Positions 5,676 to 8,271 of a stretch of 8,271 nt of DNA are shown in pieces. The stretch comes from Alphaproteobacteria bacterium (GTDB taxonomy: Bacteria > Pseudomonadota > Alphaproteobacteria > Micavibrionales > UBA2020). The stretch's first letter is position 1; each line of letters opens with the position of its first letter. The notes below the pieces were generated by a model that searched no databases, had not been told where the DNA came from, and saw nothing but the letters and a program-made list of their open reading frames with translations. The stretch spans positions 1-8,271 of the forward strand of contig JADYYV010000136.1 in the NCBI GenBank assembly GCA_020853455.1. Reading direction: 5' to 3'. The position numbers were made by a program, and so were the translations under genes.

Positions 5676-6488
5676 ATGAAAAAGAATAACAAACCTATCG
5701 AAATACAAGGCTCTGTATGGATGACCATAGATGGGCAAAGTTTTGGCGGGCGGGGTCGCGTTGATCTGCTGGCTAAAATAGCCGAGCATGGCTCGATCAC
5801 CCACGCCGCAAAATCGCTTAAAATGAGCTATAAATCGGCATGGGAAGCAATTGATACAATGAACAACCTTGCAGGAGAGCCTCTGGTTGAAAGGCTCGCC
5901 GGCGGGAAAGGTGGCGGCGGCACGAGGTTGACCAACCGCGGCGAGCAGCTGGTTGTCAACTTCAAAGCGATCCAACAGGAGCATTGGCGCTTTATCGAGC
6001 ATTTGGGACGACAAGCCAAAGGGATGGCAGACAGCTTTATATTGATCAGGAGAATGGCCGTGAAAACCAGCGCGCGTAACAATTTCTTTGGAAAAGTGAC
6101 AAAAATCAGCCGTGGGGCGGTTAATGATGAGGTCGAGCTGGAGATCGTGGGCGGCATAAAAATCGTTTCCATCGTCACCTGCGAAAGCACTAAAGAGCTT
6201 GGTTTACGCGTGGGCGCTGAGGCTTTTGCCCTTATAAAAGCATCGCAGATTATTCTCGTGACGGATGACAAAGGAGCTAAATTCTCAGCCCGCAACCGCT
6301 TGAACGGGTCTGTATCGCGTGTGCAGACCGGGGCCGTGAATACAGAGGTTATTGTCGATCTGCCCGGCGGTGGCACGGTGGCAGCTATCGTGACGAATGA
6401 AAGCAGCAAAACGCTCGGCCTGAAAAAAGGCAAGAAAGTCATGGCTATTTTCAAGGCATCAAGCGTTATCCTGGGCGTATATCCCTGA
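5676..6488 (+). CDS. modE: ModE, molybdate-responsive transcriptional regulator
   Basis: A 270-aa regulator close in length to E. coli ModE (262 aa). The N-terminal winged helix-turn-helix of the LysR-like ModE type covers about residues 20-115, with GRVDLLAKIAEHGSITHAAK (27-46) and SYKSAWEAID (51-60). Two Mop/TOBE molybdate-binding modules follow (about 131-195 and 204-266). They begin TSARNNFFGKV and SARNRLNGSV, and end with LIKASQIIL and IFKASSVIL. In the known family, Mo-bound ModE dimers repress mod operons at inverted-repeat sites, and such a site lies at 6542-6567. The ATG at 5676 and a TTG at 5670 are both possible starts. Neither has a clear ribosome-binding site, so translation may be weak. 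Base composition is visibly less GC-rich than the dioxygenase genes. It lies 99 bases upstream of the porin gene. Confidence 0.95.
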   Translation: MKKNNKPIEIQGSVWMTIDGQSFGGRGRVDLLAKIAEHGSITHAAKSLKMSYKSAWEAIDTMNNLAGEPLVERLAGGKGGGGTRLTNRGEQLVVNFKAIQQEHWRFIEHLGRQAKGMADSFILIRRMAVKTSARNNFFGKVTKISRGAVNDEVELEIVGGIKIVSIVTCESTKELGLRVGAEAFALIKASQIILVTDDKGAKFSARNRLNGSVSRVQTGAVNTEVIVDLPGGGTVAAIVTNESSKTLGLKKGKKVMAIFKASSVILGVYP

Positions 6489-6510
6489 AGTCTCTTTTTG
6501 GCTGGCGCTT

Positions 6511-6524
6511 GATCTGGATCAAGT
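6511..6524. promoter_or_regulatory. FNR/FixK-type (Anr) box
   Basis: TTGAT-CTGG-ATCAA is a perfect match to the FNR/Anr/FixK consensus TTGAT-N4-ATCAA. Its centre (6517.5) is about 40.5 bases upstream of the start point predicted from the TATATC -10 at 6546-6551. That is the class II activation position. It suggests low-oxygen induction of the porin-modA transcript. Confidence 0.75.
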
Positions 6525-6541
6525 CGCGTTCCTCCCCCATA

Positions 6542-6567
6542 TCGTTATATCCCATAAGATATAACGA
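6542..6567. promoter_or_regulatory. ModE-binding box overlapping the -10 of the porin promoter
   Basis: TCGTTATAT (6542-6550) and ATATAACGA (6559-6567) are perfect 9-base inverted repeats with an 8-base spacer. They match the known ModE operator style (CGNTATAT ... ATATAACG). The left arm contains the likely -10 TATATC (6546-6551), and the predicted transcription start (about 6558) falls inside the box. Mo-ModE binding should therefore block polymerase. The modE gene lies immediately upstream. No comparable box was found before modE itself. Confidence 0.82.
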
Positions 6568-6587
6568 ATCGGAGAGAGGAGCCGAAA

Positions 6588-7889
6588 ATGAGGGGAAAAA
6601 CAAAAAAATACATAGTAACACTGGCGGGATGCTTACTTTTACTTCCGGCAACGGCTCAGGCGGATGACTTCATTGGATGGCAATTCACGGCGGGCGGCGA
6701 AGAGCGGGCACGCTATGAATACAAGGACAACTTCGATTATAAGACGGGCAAGCAAACCGATAATAGCCAGCTTTGGAATCGCCTTCGTCTCAACGCAAAA
6801 GCCACCCTGACCGATGAATATCTTGATCCCAAACTGGATGTTTTCATCGAAGGTCTGGATGCCCAAGTCGCGGGCTATCAGACGGCAGCGGCCTTGGGAC
6901 AGGAAGACAACCTTGACCTCCACCAAGCATATGTCAGCGTATATAATGTTCTCGGCACACCTGCCGATGTCAGATTAGGGCGTATGGAACTCAAATATGG
7001 CGCGGGACGGCTGATTGCTGCCCCCGCATGGGCAAACCGCATTCGTGCGTTTGACGGCGGGACAATCCACCTGCACCAAGGCGGCCTGTGGGGTGATGTG
7101 ATCTATGGTCGGGACGTTAAATACGACGACCGAAACCTTAATCACTCGACAGGAAACGAATACCTGGCGGGGTTCTACGGCGGTTATCAGGAACACAAGA
7201 TGGCGCCGCTTGTCGAGACCTACCTGCTGAAAATGCGCGATACCAGCAAGACAAACGATATCGAGCGTTATACGGCGGGTGTGCGGTTGCAGAAGAATTT
7301 TGGCGACGGTCTTGTCGCGGAGGCGGAGCTTCCCTTTCAGTTCGGCGACACCGGAACTGCGGCCGCGCAGAAAACGATCCGCGCCTACGCTTTCCATGCC
7401 GATGTGAAAAAGACATGGGAAGATGTGACGTGGAAGCCGCTCCTGTCCGTTGCCTATGACATGGCTTCCGGCGACAGGAATAAAAACGATAATGTCAGCA
7501 ACACTTTCGTTCCCCTGTATCAGAGTACGCACGACCCTTACGGCCTGCTTGATCTCGTGCGCTGGCAGAATATGCACAACTTGGAAACCGGCGTAACTTT
7601 TTCTCCAACGGATAAATTCAAGTTTACGCCGCAGGTGGATATGCTCTGGCTGGACAGCCGGGATGACGCTTGGTACAGCTCCTCCGGTGGAACCGTCCGG
7701 GCAAATGCAGCCGGCGCTCCAGCTTCCTATATCGGCACGGAGCTTTCCTTGCGGGGCTATTACAGCCTGAATGACAACATCAAGCTCGAAACGGGATATG
7801 CCCATTTCGTGCCTGGCGAATATACGCGCAAAAGCGGTCCGCACGAATCCGTGGATTGGGTTTATACGCAAGTCGCCGTTAAATTCTAA
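6588..7889 (+). CDS. Outer-membrane porin of the alginate-export family, in a molybdate operon
   Basis: A 433-aa exported beta-barrel protein. The signal peptide is basic (MRGKTKK), then hydrophobic, with a signal-peptidase I site after ATAQA (cleavage about 25/26). The mature part alternates polar and hydrophobic residues in many short strands. It includes the block LGRMELKYGAGRL (130-142) followed by the tryptophan and RAFDGG motif (156-158) that is typical of the alginate_exp porin family. It ends in QVAVKF with a terminal Phe, the recognition signal for the Bam complex. AGGAG (6577-6581) six bases before the ATG fixes the start. The gene sits between modE and modA, 17 bases before modA, and its promoter carries an FNR box and a ModE box. 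That points to passage of molybdate (or tungstate) across the outer membrane rather than alginate export. The family call is good; the substrate is inference from context. Confidence 0.85.
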   Translation: MRGKTKKYIVTLAGCLLLLPATAQADDFIGWQFTAGGEERARYEYKDNFDYKTGKQTDNSQLWNRLRLNAKATLTDEYLDPKLDVFIEGLDAQVAGYQTAAALGQEDNLDLHQAYVSVYNVLGTPADVRLGRMELKYGAGRLIAAPAWANRIRAFDGGTIHLHQGGLWGDVIYGRDVKYDDRNLNHSTGNEYLAGFYGGYQEHKMAPLVETYLLKMRDTSKTNDIERYTAGVRLQKNFGDGLVAEAELPFQFGDTGTAAAQKTIRAYAFHADVKKTWEDVTWKPLLSVAYDMASGDRNKNDNVSNTFVPLYQSTHDPYGLLDLVRWQNMHNLETGVTFSPTDKFKFTPQVDMLWLDSRDDAWYSSSGGTVRANAAGAPASYIGTELSLRGYYSLNDNIKLETGYAHFVPGEYTRKSGPHESVDWVYTQVAVKF

Positions 7890-7906
7890 CGCTCTGGAGA
7901 ACAATC

Positions 7907-8271
7907 ATGAAAAGACGCTCAATTGTACTCCTCTTTCTGCTGGCCCTGTTGTTGCCGGTACAGGCTTTTGCCGCCGACCTGACTGTTGCGGTGGCAGCAA
8001 ACGCACAGTATGTGTTTGAAGAGCTGAAACAGACTTTTGAGAAAAAAACAGGTGTGACTGTCGACGGGAGTATCGGCTCTTCCGGCAAGTTTACCGCCCA
8101 AATCGAGAACGGCGCGCCGTTTGATGTCTTTCTTTCGGCGGACATGAGCTATCCTCAAACTCTACAAAAGGAAGGACTCACCTACAACGCACCGAAGGTT
8201 TACGGCTACGGAAGTCTGGTGATCTGGACGATGCGCGATGTCGATCTGTCAAAGGGATTCTCTGTCCTTGC
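7907..8271 (+). CDS. modA: ModA, periplasmic molybdate-binding protein (3' end outside window)
   Basis: The binding protein of the ModABC ABC importer for molybdate/tungstate. The first 121 residues are visible. A signal peptide (MKRRS, a leucine-rich core, AFA at 20-22) precedes a mature start near ADLTVAVAANAQ. The oxyanion-site hallmark GSIGSSGKFTAQIENGAPFD (54-73) is followed by VFLSADMSYPQTL (74-86), both diagnostic of ModA. The first binding loop reads AANAQ where many ModA proteins have AASL, so the usual serine ligand is replaced by Asn32; this variant appears in a known ModA subgroup, as far as I can recall. GGAGA six bases before the ATG fixes the start. It should be translated from the porin transcript, with modB and modC expected downstream beyond the window. 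Confidence 0.95.
   Translation, partial: MKRRSIVLLFLLALLLPVQAFAADLTVAVAANAQYVFEELKQTFEKKTGVTVDGSIGSSGKFTAQIENGAPFDVFLSADMSYPQTLQKEGLTYNAPKVYGYGSLVIWTMRDVDLSKGFSVL

Noticed and set aside
6630..6633. Possible lipoprotein lipobox (LAGC, residues 12-15) in the porin signal peptide
   Set aside because: The hydrophobic core continues past the cysteine to a good ATAQA signal-peptidase I site, and the family is made of barrel porins with C-terminal Phe, not lipoproteins.
6975..7904. Long open frame of 309 codons on the minus strand opposite the porin gene
   Set aside because: It is the antisense of a well-supported gene with a signal peptide, ribosome-binding site and family motifs; the antisense translation shows no recognisable domain.
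1..8271. CRISPR array, tRNA or rRNA genes, intact insertion sequence
   Set aside because: No regularly spaced repeats, cloverleaf with TTCRA arm, rRNA motifs or transposase were seen on either strand.

Overview
The window reads as a chromosomal stretch of a Gram-negative bacterium, most likely an alphaproteobacterium. The basis is moderate: GC-rich codon use in the left two thirds, an EcfG-like ECF sigma factor, an FNR/FixK-type box, and an outer-membrane porin. No ribosomal marker is present, so the taxonomy is inference. No rRNA, tRNA, CRISPR array or intact insertion sequence was seen.

Left block (1-3063). The 5' part of a Bcr/CflA-type MFS drug efflux gene points left. It is divergent, across about 350 bases, from a tandem pair of TauD/TfdA-like Fe(II)/2-oxoglutarate dioxygenase genes (829-1785 and 1813-2955). 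The second paralogue keeps an apparently complete iron-binding triad. In the first, the leading histidine aligns with asparagine. Two hairpin terminators follow the pair. The layout resembles a small modification/export locus, but no substrate can be named.

Middle block (3064-5267). A stand-alone ECF sigma factor has a possible Pho-box-like direct repeat upstream and shares a bidirectional terminator with a convergent, unrecognised 178-aa gene. A divergent gene for O6-methylguanine-DNA methyltransferase (ogt) follows an AT-rich spacer.

Right block (5268-8271). Immediately after ogt lies the wreck of a serine site-specific recombinase (minus strand): the catalytic-serine motif is changed, there is an in-frame TAG, and the rest is missing. 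Beyond it starts a molybdate locus with visibly lower GC: modE (regulator), an alginate-export-family outer-membrane porin, and modA (periplasmic molybdate binder, cut by the window edge). Between modE and the porin gene are a perfect FNR-type box and a perfect inverted-repeat ModE box, spaced so that FNR would activate and Mo-ModE would block the same promoter. The porin and modA genes are 17 bases apart and probably co-transcribed. This suggests an outer-membrane channel that belongs to molybdate uptake, induced when oxygen and molybdate are both scarce. That combination is the most interesting system in the window.
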